Source: an uncultured Oscillospiraceae bacterium (lineage in GTDB: Bacteria > Bacillota > Clostridia > Oscillospirales > Acutalibacteraceae). Taken from it: DNA of 12,071 bases. Below, in pieces: positions 1-7,258 of this stretch (position 1 is the stretch's first letter; the number at the start of each line of letters is the position of its first letter). The notes under the pieces are model-generated. The model searched no databases, had not been told where the DNA came from, and saw nothing but the letters and a program-made list of their open reading frames with translations. The DNA lies in contig CABUCT010000025.1 of assembly GCA_902490145.1 (NCBI GenBank), positions 1 to 12,071 on the forward strand, given 5' to 3'. Both the position numbers and the translations under genes were made by a program.

Positions 1-1
1 G

Positions 2-214
2 GTTTTTGTTCCATCGGTCAGCACGTTTTATATTTCTCAAAAGCTTGGCGGAAATATTACACTGATAGGCGATATTATTGAATTCAAATTCAAAAATGAA
101 ATGAACTATAACGTGGGTGCGGCAATGTCGCTTGTACTCATGGTAATGATACTTCTCTGTATGCTAATTATGAACCGTTTTGCAGACGGAAGCGAGGAGG
201 CGGTCGTAGTATGA
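2..214 (+). CDS. potB: Spermidine/putrescine ABC transporter permease PotB, C-terminal part (5' end outside window)
   Basis: This is the last 70 codons of a reading frame that enters the window at base 2 and ends with TGA at 212-214. The translation contains VPSVSTFYISQKLGG and LIGDIIEFKF, followed by a hydrophobic helix (VGAAMSLVLMVMILLCMLIM) and a short acidic tail. That is the usual end of PotB-type permeases: the last periplasmic loop and the sixth membrane helix. The stop codon overlaps the potC start in an ATGA arrangement, typical of translationally coupled permease pairs. PotB and PotC would form the membrane channel of a polyamine importer powered by PotA, which presumably lies upstream. 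Only the tail is visible, so the call leans on the following potC and potD genes. Confidence 0.85.
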   Translation, partial: VFVPSVSTFYISQKLGGNITLIGDIIEFKFKNEMNYNVGAAMSLVLMVMILLCMLIMNRFADGSEEAVVV

Positions 215-1044
215 AAAAACGCTCAGCTTTATCCTCGGTTTATCTTTTTATTGTGTTTTTGGTTATGTATGCACCAATAATAGTATTGATATTTTTTTCA
301 TTTAATGCCGGATCCTCAACGAGTAATTTCACCGGCTTTTCTTTAAGGTGGTATGAGCTGCTTTTCCACGACAAATATACCATGAATGCATTGAAGAATA
401 CTCTTGTTTTGGCAACCTTTTCTGCACTGATTGCCACTGTGATCGGAACCGCAGCGGCCGTAGGAATTTCCCATATGAAAAAATGGATGCAAAATGCTGT
501 GAATCTTGTGACTAACGTACCTATGATGAACCCCGATATAGTTACCGGCGTCTCCATGCTTTTGCTTTTTGTGTGTGCGGGGAGACTTGTCGGAAAAACT
601 TCAGTTTTGGGTTTTTGGACGCTTCTTATTGCTCATATAACATTTAATATTCCATATGTTATTTTATCGGTTCAACCGGTGTTAAATAAGACCGATGTTC
701 ATTTATCTGAAGCTGCAAGGGATCTTGGATGTACTCCGTCAAAGGCATTCTTTAAGGTGGTTTTGCCGTCTATCAGTTCGGGGATAATAACCGGATTTGT
801 TATGGCTTTCACCCTTTCAATAGATGACTTTGTTATAAGTGTATTTACCAGCGGATCCGGTTTTACTACCCTTCCGATTCATATATATAATATGACTAAA
901 AAACCGGTCCAGCCAAGCATAAACGCGTTGGCAACAATTTTGTTTGTAACGGTGTTTTTGTTGCTGGTACTAATAAATGTTCGAGAAGCACGTGCCGAAA
1001 AAAGAGAAAATCAAAGAAATAATCGGCAAAGGGCTTATAAATAA
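211..1044 (+). CDS. potC: Spermidine/putrescine ABC transporter permease PotC
   Basis: The product is 277 aa, the normal length for PotC, with about six membrane helices, the first at residues 9-30 and the last at about 238-256. The cytoplasmic EAA loop that docks on the ATPase is clear at residues 167-189 (EAARDLGCTPSKAFFKVVLP). The region around 198-222 (AFTLSIDDFVISVFTSGSGF) is characteristic of PotC, and the tail is strongly basic and cytoplasmic. The ATG at 211 is preceded by GAGGAGG at 194-200 and overlaps the potB stop. With PotB it would form the transmembrane pathway for polyamine uptake. Exact substrate preference (spermidine or putrescine) cannot be read from the permease. Confidence 0.93.
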   Translation: MKKRSALSSVYLFIVFLVMYAPIIVLIFFSFNAGSSTSNFTGFSLRWYELLFHDKYTMNALKNTLVLATFSALIATVIGTAAAVGISHMKKWMQNAVNLVTNVPMMNPDIVTGVSMLLLFVCAGRLVGKTSVLGFWTLLIAHITFNIPYVILSVQPVLNKTDVHLSEAARDLGCTPSKAFFKVVLPSISSGIITGFVMAFTLSIDDFVISVFTSGSGFTTLPIHIYNMTKKPVQPSINALATILFVTVFLLLVLINVREARAEKRENQRNNRQRAYK

Positions 1045-1066
1045 TATATTGTAAAGGAACGTGATA

Positions 1067-2335
1067 ATGTTGAAAAAGTTTGTAAAGAGGTTTTTGTCGC
1101 TGGCGATAAGTTTGACTTTACTGACATCAGTAATTTGCTCGGCAGGAATAACTGTGCAGGCAGAAGAAAATGTAATCAATGTTTACAACTGGGGCGTCTA
1201 TATGGACGACGGCAAGGGCGATGGAAGCTACTCTGACGAAAAAACTCAGATGGATGTAAATGCTGAGTTTGAAAAGTATTATAAAGAAACCTACGGAGAG
1301 GAAATCAAAGTTAATTACACAACTTATGAAAACAATGAATCTATGTATGCAAAGCTTAAAGCAGGCGGAGCAAATTATGATATTGTGATTCCCTCCGATT
1401 ATATGATAAATAGAATGATAAATGAGGATATGCTTGAAAAGCTTGATTTTTCAAATATTCCAAATTACGAAAACATTTCTGAACAGTTCAAGGGTGATGC
1501 ATGGAAATACGATCCTACCGGTGAATACAGCGTACCGTATACATGGGGAACGGTTGGTATTGTATATAATACCGATGTTGTTACCGGATCAGTAAATACA
1601 TGGGATGTGCTTTGGGATGAACAGTATAAAGGCAAAATCCTAATGATGAATAATCCAAGAGATGCTTTTGCTATTGCTCTTGGCAAAAACGGAAAAAGCC
1701 TCAATTCCACTAATCTTGCCGACTGGGAAGAGGCATATAATTCATTGGTCGAGCAGAAGCCGTTGGTACAGGCATATGTAACCGACGAGAGTTTTGAAAA
1801 AATGCAAAGCGGCGAAGCATCTATTGCACCGTGTTATTACGGAGATTATCTCATCATGAAAGCAAATGCTTCTGATGATATAAATCTCAGTTTTAGTCAT
1901 GTTACTTCTCAGCCATCAAACAAATTTTTGGACGCAGTTTGTATCCCAAAGGGAGCGGAAAACAAACTGGCTGCTGAAAGATATATAAACTTCCTATGTT
2001 CTTACGGACCGGCTCTTGCAAATGCTCACTATACCGGATATTCAAGCCCGAATAAGGCTGTGCTTGAAAGCAGTGAGTATCACTATACTATGGATCCTCA
2101 GATGTATCCGAGCGACAGCGTTCTTAAAAATTTCGAGGAATTTTTGTGGATGGGTGATGAAGTTCAGAATAAAATGGACACGCTTTGGAGTGAACTTAAA
2201 AAGAGCGATTCAGGTCCGATACTTTATGTGATAATAGCTATCGTTGTGTTGGCGATTATTGCTTTTATTGTTATCAAAAAGCTCAAGTCAAAGAAAACAG
2301 AACAATATTCAAGAGAGAATCTTGAGAAAAATTAG
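1067..2335 (+). CDS. potD: PotD-type polyamine-binding protein with C-terminal transmembrane anchor
   Basis: Extracellular substrate-binding subunit of the polyamine ABC importer, 422 aa. The ATG at 1067 is chosen over an in-frame GTG at 1061 because AAAGGA at 1054-1059 is better spaced from it. Residues 1-32 form a signal peptide (basic MLKKFVKR, hydrophobic core, VQA before EE at about 32). There is no good lipobox: the only nearby Cys sits in SVICS. The body matches PotD/PotF proteins: VINVYNWGVYM (37-47), YDIVIPSDYMINRM (104-117), VPYTWGTVGIVYNTD (156-170), and a late SSPNKAVLE. Unusually, residues 385-404 (ILYVIIAIVVLAIIAFIVIKK) form a membrane helix followed by a basic tail, so the protein is probably anchored at its C terminus rather than by lipid. 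It lies 22 bp after potC and ends at a terminator. Confidence 0.92.
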   Translation: MLKKFVKRFLSLAISLTLLTSVICSAGITVQAEENVINVYNWGVYMDDGKGDGSYSDEKTQMDVNAEFEKYYKETYGEEIKVNYTTYENNESMYAKLKAGGANYDIVIPSDYMINRMINEDMLEKLDFSNIPNYENISEQFKGDAWKYDPTGEYSVPYTWGTVGIVYNTDVVTGSVNTWDVLWDEQYKGKILMMNNPRDAFAIALGKNGKSLNSTNLADWEEAYNSLVEQKPLVQAYVTDESFEKMQSGEASIAPCYYGDYLIMKANASDDINLSFSHVTSQPSNKFLDAVCIPKGAENKLAAERYINFLCSYGPALANAHYTGYSSPNKAVLESSEYHYTMDPQMYPSDSVLKNFEEFLWMGDEVQNKMDTLWSELKKSDSGPILYVIIAIVVLAIIAFIVIKKLKSKKTEQYSRENLEKN

Positions 2336-2347
2336 TTTATAAAAGCT

Positions 2348-2398
2348 TATAGGGACACTTATTTATTAAGCGTCCCTATACTAATTTTATATTTTTTT
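2348..2398 (+). terminator. Intrinsic terminator of the pot operon
   Basis: The arms 2348-2360 (TATAGGGACACTT) and 2368-2380 (AAGCGTCCCTATA) pair over 13 positions with one A-C mismatch. They enclose a 7-nt loop (ATTTATT). The U-rich tract at 2382-2398 follows. It begins 12 bp after the potD stop, so it most likely ends the transporter transcript. A weaker reading from the opposite strand is possible because the stem is nearly symmetric. Confidence 0.85.
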
Positions 2399-2540
2399 AA
2401 AAGTAACTTTACCTCTTAGCTTCGTTAAACATATTATCAAAACACAGAAGTTGTAAAGTGTAAAATTTGCCGATAGTATAATTTCATTGCAGTGTCGGTT
2501 TATATAATTCGCAAATGAAATGTGTGATTTTTGAAGTTGT

Positions 2541-2840
2541 TTATATTCCGTATTTCGTAAGGTCTACACGACCATTTTCATCAAGCTCTACTCCTTCTTC
2601 TAAAAGGAGTTCTGCTTGAATATTTTTTCCTCCAAAAGCAAATGCAGACGAAAGTTCACCAAAACGATTGACTACCCGGTGACATTTGATATGCTCCGGA
2701 TCCGGATTTACGTGAAGTGCATATCCAACCACTCTTGAAAGTCTTGGATTTCCGGCCATAGCGGCAATCTGACCGTAGGTTGCAACCTTGCCTTTGGGAA
2801 TAAGTTTAACTTGTTCATAAATTTTTTCAAAAGTATTCAT
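2541..2840 (-). CDS. MGMT-family protein (O6-alkylguanine DNA methyltransferase-like, single-domain)
   Basis: The product is a 99-aa version of the C-terminal active-site domain of O6-methylguanine-DNA methyltransferase. Visible features are the helix-turn-helix segment IPKGKVATYGQIAAMAGNP (14-32), the arginine-finger position R36 in RLSRVVGYALH, the active-site region IKCHRVVN (51-58, Cys53) and FAFGG near residue 70. The acceptor cysteine is present, unlike in Atl proteins where Trp replaces it, but the usual Pro before it is Lys. Free-standing proteins of about 100 aa like this are common in Firmicutes; whether they transfer alkyl groups or only flag lesions is not settled by sequence. The start at 2840 is supported by AGGTG just upstream (2846-2850) and by a promoter at 2856-2884. 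A longer in-frame start at 2909 would read through that promoter and into the mobile element, so it is rejected. Confidence 0.85.
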   Translation of the reverse strand: MNTFEKIYEQVKLIPKGKVATYGQIAAMAGNPRLSRVVGYALHVNPDPEHIKCHRVVNRFGELSSAFAFGGKNIQAELLLEEGVELDENGRVDLTKYGI

Positions 2841-2855
2841 CCTATCACCTGTATT

Positions 2856-2884
2856 ATTATATGTCTTTTTGCTTATAAAAACAA
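2856..2884 (-). promoter_or_regulatory. Sigma-A type promoter of the MGMT-family gene
   Basis: On the - strand, TTGTTT (2884-2879) is followed after exactly 17 bp by the perfect -10 box TATAAT (2861-2856). Transcription would start near 2849-2850, leaving a leader of only about 9-10 nt before the ATG at 2840. The outer edge of the -35 box is 3 bp from the boundary of the repeat element at 2888. Confidence 0.7.
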
Positions 2885-2887
2885 GGT

Positions 2888-3166
2888 TAAGCTGAGGAAA
2901 GTCGAACACAATATGCCGAAAACTTGAAGCTGCTGCGGCTTTTCACGTTTTCACCGTTGTCGGGCGTTAGCCCGACTGACCTGTCAAACGCAAAAATCCA
3001 TCCACATCTTCTGCGTTTTCGGTGCATAGCAGTTTAAAATGAACATATTTTTGTCCCGATAAGGCATAAAATCGATGGCATACTGCCGTAGACAGAGATT
3101 TGAAGCATCGGTTTCAACCGAAATATGTCATTTTAAACCATATCGGGGCAGGCTTCCCTCAGCTTA
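2888..3166 (+). mobile_element. MITE-like element, copy A
   Basis: This 279-bp non-coding element has terminal inverted repeats: TAAGCTGAGGAAAG at the left (2888-2901) and its near-complement TTCCCTCAGCTTA at the right (3154-3166). It shares long blocks with the sequence at 5634-5905 read on the opposite strand: 40 of 47 positions over the left end (2886-2932), TTTTCGGTGCATA in the middle, and 36 of 38 over the right end. A perfect 7-bp hairpin (GTCGGGC, loop GTTA, GCCCGAC) sits at 2959-2976. No transposase reading frame is present, so it would depend on an enzyme encoded elsewhere. Both ends begin and finish with TA, compatible with a TA-targeting transposase, but no longer target duplication is visible. 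An alternative is a non-mobile extragenic repeat family. Confidence 0.65.
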
Positions 3167-3418
3167 TGTTCAACAGTTAAATTTTGAGGACATGTGACTT
3201 AAAATCAATTTTTCATTCAGGCAGATTTTTATTTTAAATTTGTCTCATTATCTTTTAAGCAAATGACATTCAAAAATCAATTCGAACAGTTCATAAGAAT
3301 CAACACTGCCTTTAGATTAATGCACAACACAATTTAGTTTTGAGTGATAACTGCAGATCGGTTTTGATTTATAAGCTTTTAAAATATAAAAGATAGGGGA
3401 ATTTTAATAAAATAAATG
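3167..3418. other. AT-rich intergenic stretch with no recognisable gene
   Basis: This stretch lies between copy A of the repeat element and the stop codon of the FAD-dependent dehydrogenase gene. It is AT-rich with frequent stops in the frames I read. I see no strong hairpin terminator, RNA gene or conserved motif in it, although the - strand gene at 3419-5038 would be expected to end its transcript here. Confidence 0.5.
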
Positions 3419-5038
3419 TTATATTCCTTCTTTAATATTTTTAACAACGGCTTCGGCAATGCGAATTCCGTCGACTGCCGCTGACATAATTCCTCCGGCA
3501 TATCCCGCACCCTCGCCGCAAGGATAAATTCCTCCGATGTTGGAAACACAGTTTTCATTACGAACCATTCGAATGGGCGATGAAGAACGGGTTTCAGGAC
3601 CGGTCAGCACAGCATCGTATAAATCAAATCCGTGAAGTTTTTTTGCGAGCTCGGGTATTCCGGTTCTCAGCGAGTCGGTCACAAATCCGGGCAAATATTC
3701 TTCTAACCGGACAAATTTCACCGATGGTTTATAGCTCGGTACGGTATTTCCGATTTTAGAGGACGGTTTATTTCCCAAAAAGTCCCCCAAAAGCTGTATC
3801 GGAGCAGAATAATCCCTGCCCGCCGCTTCAAAAGCAGCTTTTTCTATTTTACGCTGAAAATACATTCCGGAAAGAGGATGATCGTCTTTGAAATCTTCGG
3901 GAGTCACATTCACCAGAATCGCACTGTTAGCATTTTTTCCATTCCGTGCCGAAAGACTCATTCCGTTTGTACACACTGATCCCTGTTCAGAAGCCGCCGC
4001 AACCACCTGTCCTCCCGGACACATACAAAATGTATAAACACCTCTTCCGTTCGAGAGATGAGTGCTTAGTTTGTAATCGGCCGGAGGAAGACTATCTTTG
4101 TCATAATTTTCGCCATATTGTGAAATGTTTATAAGTTCTTGCGGATGCTCGGCACGAACTCCCACCGCAAAAGGCTTTTGTATCATATTTATTCCTTTTT
4201 TGAAGAGCATTTCAAATGTGTCTCTTGCACTGTGACCGAGGGCAAGCACAAGATTTTCACAAGGAAATTTAATTTTTCCTGAAGGCGAATCGACCGTTAT
4301 GCCGGCAATATTATTATTTTTGACCGAAATGTCACAAAGCCTGTGATTGAACAAAACCTGTCCGCCGTTTTTGATAATCTCTTCACGAATTCCTTTTACT
4401 GTTCCGATTAGACGGTCACTTCCGATGTGCGGCTTTGCATCATATAAAATTTCTTCGCCTGCACCGTGATTTGCAAATTCCTCCAAAACAAACCGGCATC
4501 TCGGATCTTTTATTCCGGTGTTAAGTTTGCCATCAGAAAAAGTTCCTGCACCGCCTTCCCCGAATTGCACATTGGTTGTTAAGTCGAAATTTCCCGTATT
4601 CCAAAAAGCGTTTACCTTTTGAGTTCTTTTTTCAACACAGTCTCCGCGTTCTATTAAAATGGGATTTAACCCGTTTTTTGACAAAATCAGTGCACAAAAC
4701 AGTCCTGCAGGTCCGCTTCCCACCACGACAATCGAGCTTTTGGAGCTGATTGCAGTATTCTTTTCGATCAATGTGTCGTCCCAAAAATTTCTATCGGCTG
4801 CAAAAGCCAGTTTTTTTGAGCGATATTTTGAAATAAATTCCTTTTCATTTACATTTATGGAAAAATCTATGTTGCAAACCCAGTGTATTTGACCCTTTTT
4901 ACGTGCGTCTAATGATTTTTTTACCAGCTTTGCCGACAGAATATTAGATTTATTTGATTTAAGCTCTTTCGCACAAATCGACCGAATATCTGAAAAATCG
5001 GTGTTTGACGGAAGCTTTATGCCGGTGAGTCTGAGCAT
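3419..5038 (-). CDS. FAD-dependent dehydrogenase of the COG2509 type
   Basis: The product is a 539-aa predicted cytosolic flavoprotein. Residues 1-95 form a basic N-terminal domain (MLRLTGIKLP, KGQIHWVCNIDFSI) found in this family. It is followed by a dinucleotide-binding fold with VVVGSGPAG at 104-112 and acidic E130 ending the second strand. GEGGAGTFSDGKL (160-172) is the family signature, ALGHSARDTFEML (266-278) lies in the middle, and YPCGEGAGYAGGIMSAAVDG (505-524) forms the C-terminal FAD contact. The oxidised substrate is unknown for the family, so no reaction is assigned. The ATG at 5038 is chosen because AAAGGAG (5052-5046) precedes it by 7 nt; a start 9 codons upstream lacks a site. 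The gene stands alone, flanked on both sides by the two repeat elements. All key motifs are intact. Confidence 0.9.
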   Translation of the reverse strand: MLRLTGIKLPSNTDFSDIRSICAKELKSNKSNILSAKLVKKSLDARKKGQIHWVCNIDFSINVNEKEFISKYRSKKLAFAADRNFWDDTLIEKNTAISSKSSIVVVGSGPAGLFCALILSKNGLNPILIERGDCVEKRTQKVNAFWNTGNFDLTTNVQFGEGGAGTFSDGKLNTGIKDPRCRFVLEEFANHGAGEEILYDAKPHIGSDRLIGTVKGIREEIIKNGGQVLFNHRLCDISVKNNNIAGITVDSPSGKIKFPCENLVLALGHSARDTFEMLFKKGINMIQKPFAVGVRAEHPQELINISQYGENYDKDSLPPADYKLSTHLSNGRGVYTFCMCPGGQVVAAASEQGSVCTNGMSLSARNGKNANSAILVNVTPEDFKDDHPLSGMYFQRKIEKAAFEAAGRDYSAPIQLLGDFLGNKPSSKIGNTVPSYKPSVKFVRLEEYLPGFVTDSLRTGIPELAKKLHGFDLYDAVLTGPETRSSSPIRMVRNENCVSNIGGIYPCGEGAGYAGGIMSAAVDGIRIAEAVVKNIKEGI

Positions 5039-5182
5039 ACAGGTTCTCCTTTTCTTTGGAAGCATTTAATTTTTGATTTGCAGGGCCGCTGATTCAAATA
5101 TCCACTATATAAAGCAAACTTCAAAACGTGCGGGTAATTATATGGTGGATTTTGTTATGTGCGTTGAGTTTCACAAATAGGG

Positions 5183-5611
5183 TTAAAACAGATAGGGACA
5201 AAAGAGGTTTTGGAAGAAAAAATTCACGAAATCCGTTGCCGTAACGCTTTTCAACACGACAATATTGCCGCATTTTTCGGCTTCGTCTTCAAAAATTTTT
5301 TGTCTTGGAAAATTGCTGTGTACTTGAAAAGAGCGTAATTTTGTAGGATTCAAGGGTACTGAGAAATCCGGGAATCCGATGCCTGTGGATGCGACAAGCT
5401 AAAAATCACCAATAAGTGTGACTCGTTTCAGGCTGTTTCTCCCTTTCTGGGCTAAGCCTATAAGACAGAATACAACAGTTTTTGAAAAAACGGTAAAATC
5501 GTCGGATCTGCCCGCCGTTCAGCATATGATGGCAGTCTCGGACACCATGTCGATAAATACGCCGTTCTTTTAAAAATCTTCGTTTGAACTCAAAAGAATT
5601 TTTTCGACTGC
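5183..5611 (-). pseudogene. Possible decayed coding remnant, function unknown
   Basis: One - strand frame runs 143 codons from GCA at 5611 to TAA at 5183 and is interrupted by only three internal stops, at 5572-5570 (TAA), 5521-5519 (TGA) and 5401-5399 (TAG). Between them the translation looks protein-like: AVEKILLSSNEDF, KNGVFIDMVSETAI, then NSLKRVTLIGDF, and a final open run of 71 codons with IFEDEAEKCGNIVVLKSVTA. I do not recognise a family. The frame lies immediately next to repeat copy B (5634-5905), whose insertion could have removed its start and promoter. In AT-rich DNA such a frame can arise by chance, so confidence is low. The remainder of 5066-5633 holds no other feature that I can support. 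Confidence 0.25.
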
Positions 5612-5633
5612 ACAGAGGAAAAGTGTGTAAAGC

Positions 5634-5905
5634 TAAGCTGAGGGAAGTCTGTCCCGATATGGTTTAAAATGCTCTATTGCCGCTGAAACTGCCTTAAAAA
5701 TCTCGGCATACGGCAGCTGAGATTTATGCTTTGCCGGGGCAAAATATGTTAATCTTAAACTGTTATGCACCGAAAACGCAGCAGATGTGGATCGATTTTT
5801 GTGTTTGAAACGGCATTCGGGCTTATCGCCCGACAACGATGAAAATTTCAGAAACCGCTACGGCTTCAAGTTTTCGGCATATTGCGTTTGGTCTTCCTCG
5901 GCTTA
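5634..5905 (-). mobile_element. MITE-like element, copy B, inverted relative to copy A
   Basis: This 272-bp relative of the element at 2888-3166 lies in the opposite orientation. The outer ends are TAAGCTGAGGGAAG (5634-5647) and CTTCCTCGGCTTA (5893-5905), again an imperfect terminal inverted repeat with TA at both edges. The internal hairpin is preserved with a changed loop: TCGGGC, TTATC, GCCCGA at 5817-5833. Blocks shared with copy A include ATATGCCGAAAACTTGAAG, TTTTCGGTGCATA and CATTTTAAACCATATCGGG (all read on the - strand), while the interval between the last two has diverged. A 67-codon frame on the - strand (5836-5633) is part of the repeat and is not retained in copy A. Confidence 0.65.
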
Positions 5906-5996
5906 ACGTTTACGACCGCATGACAACAAAGTATACAGGCGAATTTCCCGATTTAGGCTCTCTTTTCCTGACTTTATGGTGTGGGCAAAAAATATT

Positions 5997-7208
5997 CTAT
6001 TTTTTCAGCATTGCTTTTGCGGCAAGGGCTCCGGACGTCCAAGCCCACTGAAGATTGAATCCGCCGCAGTCGCCGTCAATATCAAGAATTTCTCCGGCCG
6101 CAAAAAGCCTTTCATAAAGTCGAGATTCCATGGTTTCACTGTCAAAATCAAAGGGATCAATTCCGCCCGCTGTTACTTGAGCCATGTTCCATGGCTTTGT
6201 TCCGGTAGCAGCAAGGCAAAAGTTTTTGGCCATATATGAAATTCCCGAAGCATCCTCTGCGGTCAGGCTTTTTATGGGAGACGACAGCGAAATTCCCGAA
6301 CATTTTACAATGGTTTGTCCTATACGTTTGTGGAAAATTCCGCTTAAAAGCTCGCCGCAGTTGCGGGTTGAGAAGCAATTGATTCTTCTGATTATTTCCT
6401 CGGTCAGTTGTTTTTGGCTGATATCGGGGATAAGATCGAGCGATATTTCCCCTTTCCCTCGCATGGAAATAAGCCTTGATACTTGTAAAATCGGAGGACC
6501 TGATAAACCGTATTCAGTGAACAAAATTTCTCCGCGTTCGACTCGTTTTTTCCCCCCTGATGAGGCAGTAACCACGGCGTCACACTTGATGCCGGTAAGA
6601 GCTTTTATTTTTGAAATATCAGTCGTTATCTGAACAATAGCCGGAAATGTACGTGAAAGCCGGTGACCAAAGGCCTCTAACAGCTTGTATCCGTTTCCGT
6701 CCGAGCCGGTATTTGCCGCCGCACGTCCGCCGCAGGCAATCAGCACCGAATGTGCCCGAATCTCACCGAGAGAGCTATACAAAACATAATCTCCATCAAA
6801 AACAACTTCATCAATCGCACAGCCGCAGCAGATCTCAACTTTTTCCTCTGCTGCAAATCTAAGCTGATCCACAACCGAGCCGGCTTGCAAAGACATGGGA
6901 TAAAGCTTGTTGTCCTCAAGTTCAACAGTCGGGATTCCGATCTCTTTGAAAAAATCAAGGGTTTCTTCCCTGCCAAATGCCTTAAAACAGCTTTCTGCAA
7001 AGCTTTTGGCTCCGTGATAACGGTTATTCAGGTTACCGCTGTTTGAAATATTGCAGCGGCCGTTACCTGTTGTGATCAACTTTTTGCCCACACGGTCGTT
7101 TTTTTCAAACAATATGATTTTTTTGTTTTCGGAATTCTGTGCAAGGTAAGCTGCTGCCATAAGCCCTGCGGCTCCTCCACCCACAATTGCAATGTCATAG
7201 TACTTCAT
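5997..7208 (-). CDS. NAD(P)/FAD-dependent oxidoreductase of the HI0933/BaiN family (COG2081)
   Basis: The product is a 403-aa predicted cytosolic flavoprotein of normal length for the family. Residues 1-15 (MKYYDIAIVGGGAAG) form the FAD-binding fold with E35 ending the second strand. GKKLITTGNGRCNISN (41-56), TEYGLSGPPILQVSR (231-245), AQVTAGGI (343-350) and AAGEILDIDGDCGGFNLQWA (370-389) are the family signatures. Members include the bile-acid-pathway reductase BaiN of Clostridium, but most have no known substrate, so no reaction is assigned here. The ATG at 7208 is preceded by GGAG at the usual spacing (GGAGAGTAAAATG); longer in-frame starts would translate the parS palindrome as VSRET and are rejected. 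It is divergent from parA and unrelated in sequence detail to the larger flavoprotein at 3419-5038. Confidence 0.9.
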   Translation of the reverse strand: MKYYDIAIVGGGAAGLMAAAYLAQNSENKKIILFEKNDRVGKKLITTGNGRCNISNSGNLNNRYHGAKSFAESCFKAFGREETLDFFKEIGIPTVELEDNKLYPMSLQAGSVVDQLRFAAEEKVEICCGCAIDEVVFDGDYVLYSSLGEIRAHSVLIACGGRAAANTGSDGNGYKLLEAFGHRLSRTFPAIVQITTDISKIKALTGIKCDAVVTASSGGKKRVERGEILFTEYGLSGPPILQVSRLISMRGKGEISLDLIPDISQKQLTEEIIRRINCFSTRNCGELLSGIFHKRIGQTIVKCSGISLSSPIKSLTAEDASGISYMAKNFCLAATGTKPWNMAQVTAGGIDPFDFDSETMESRLYERLFAAGEILDIDGDCGGFNLQWAWTSGALAAKAMLKK

Positions 7209-7220
7209 TTTACTCTCCAT

Positions 7221-7236
7221 TGTTTCACGTGAAACA
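7221..7236. promoter_or_regulatory. parS site 1 (ParB-binding palindrome)
   Basis: TGTTTCACGTGAAACA is a perfect 16-bp palindrome identical to the Firmicutes parS consensus. It lies 12 bp upstream of the flavoprotein start codon, downstream of that gene's predicted promoter, so it would be transcribed as part of its leader. Confidence 0.95.
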
Positions 7237-7258
7237 TCCATGCTTTTGAGTTTTTTAT

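Noticed and set aside
2841..2909. N-terminal extension of the MGMT-family protein to a start at 2909
   Set aside because: The extra 23 codons cross the gene's own promoter and the terminal repeat of copy A, and family members start at the equivalent of residue 1 of the shorter form.
2959..2976. Perfect 7-bp GC hairpin as a terminator
   Set aside because: No T-run follows on either strand, no gene ends there, and the same hairpin recurs inside copy B, so it belongs to the repeat element.
5760..5800. GATGTGGATCG inside copy B as a DnaA box
   Set aside because: It differs from the TTATCCACA/TGTGGATAA consensus, is isolated and is part of the repeat; no cluster of DnaA boxes was seen in the window.
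5633..5836. 67-codon - strand reading frame inside repeat copy B
   Set aside because: It starts from TTG without a ribosome binding site, lies wholly within the repeat, and the corresponding frame in copy A is broken by stops. Only the last few residues, from the shared right end, agree.
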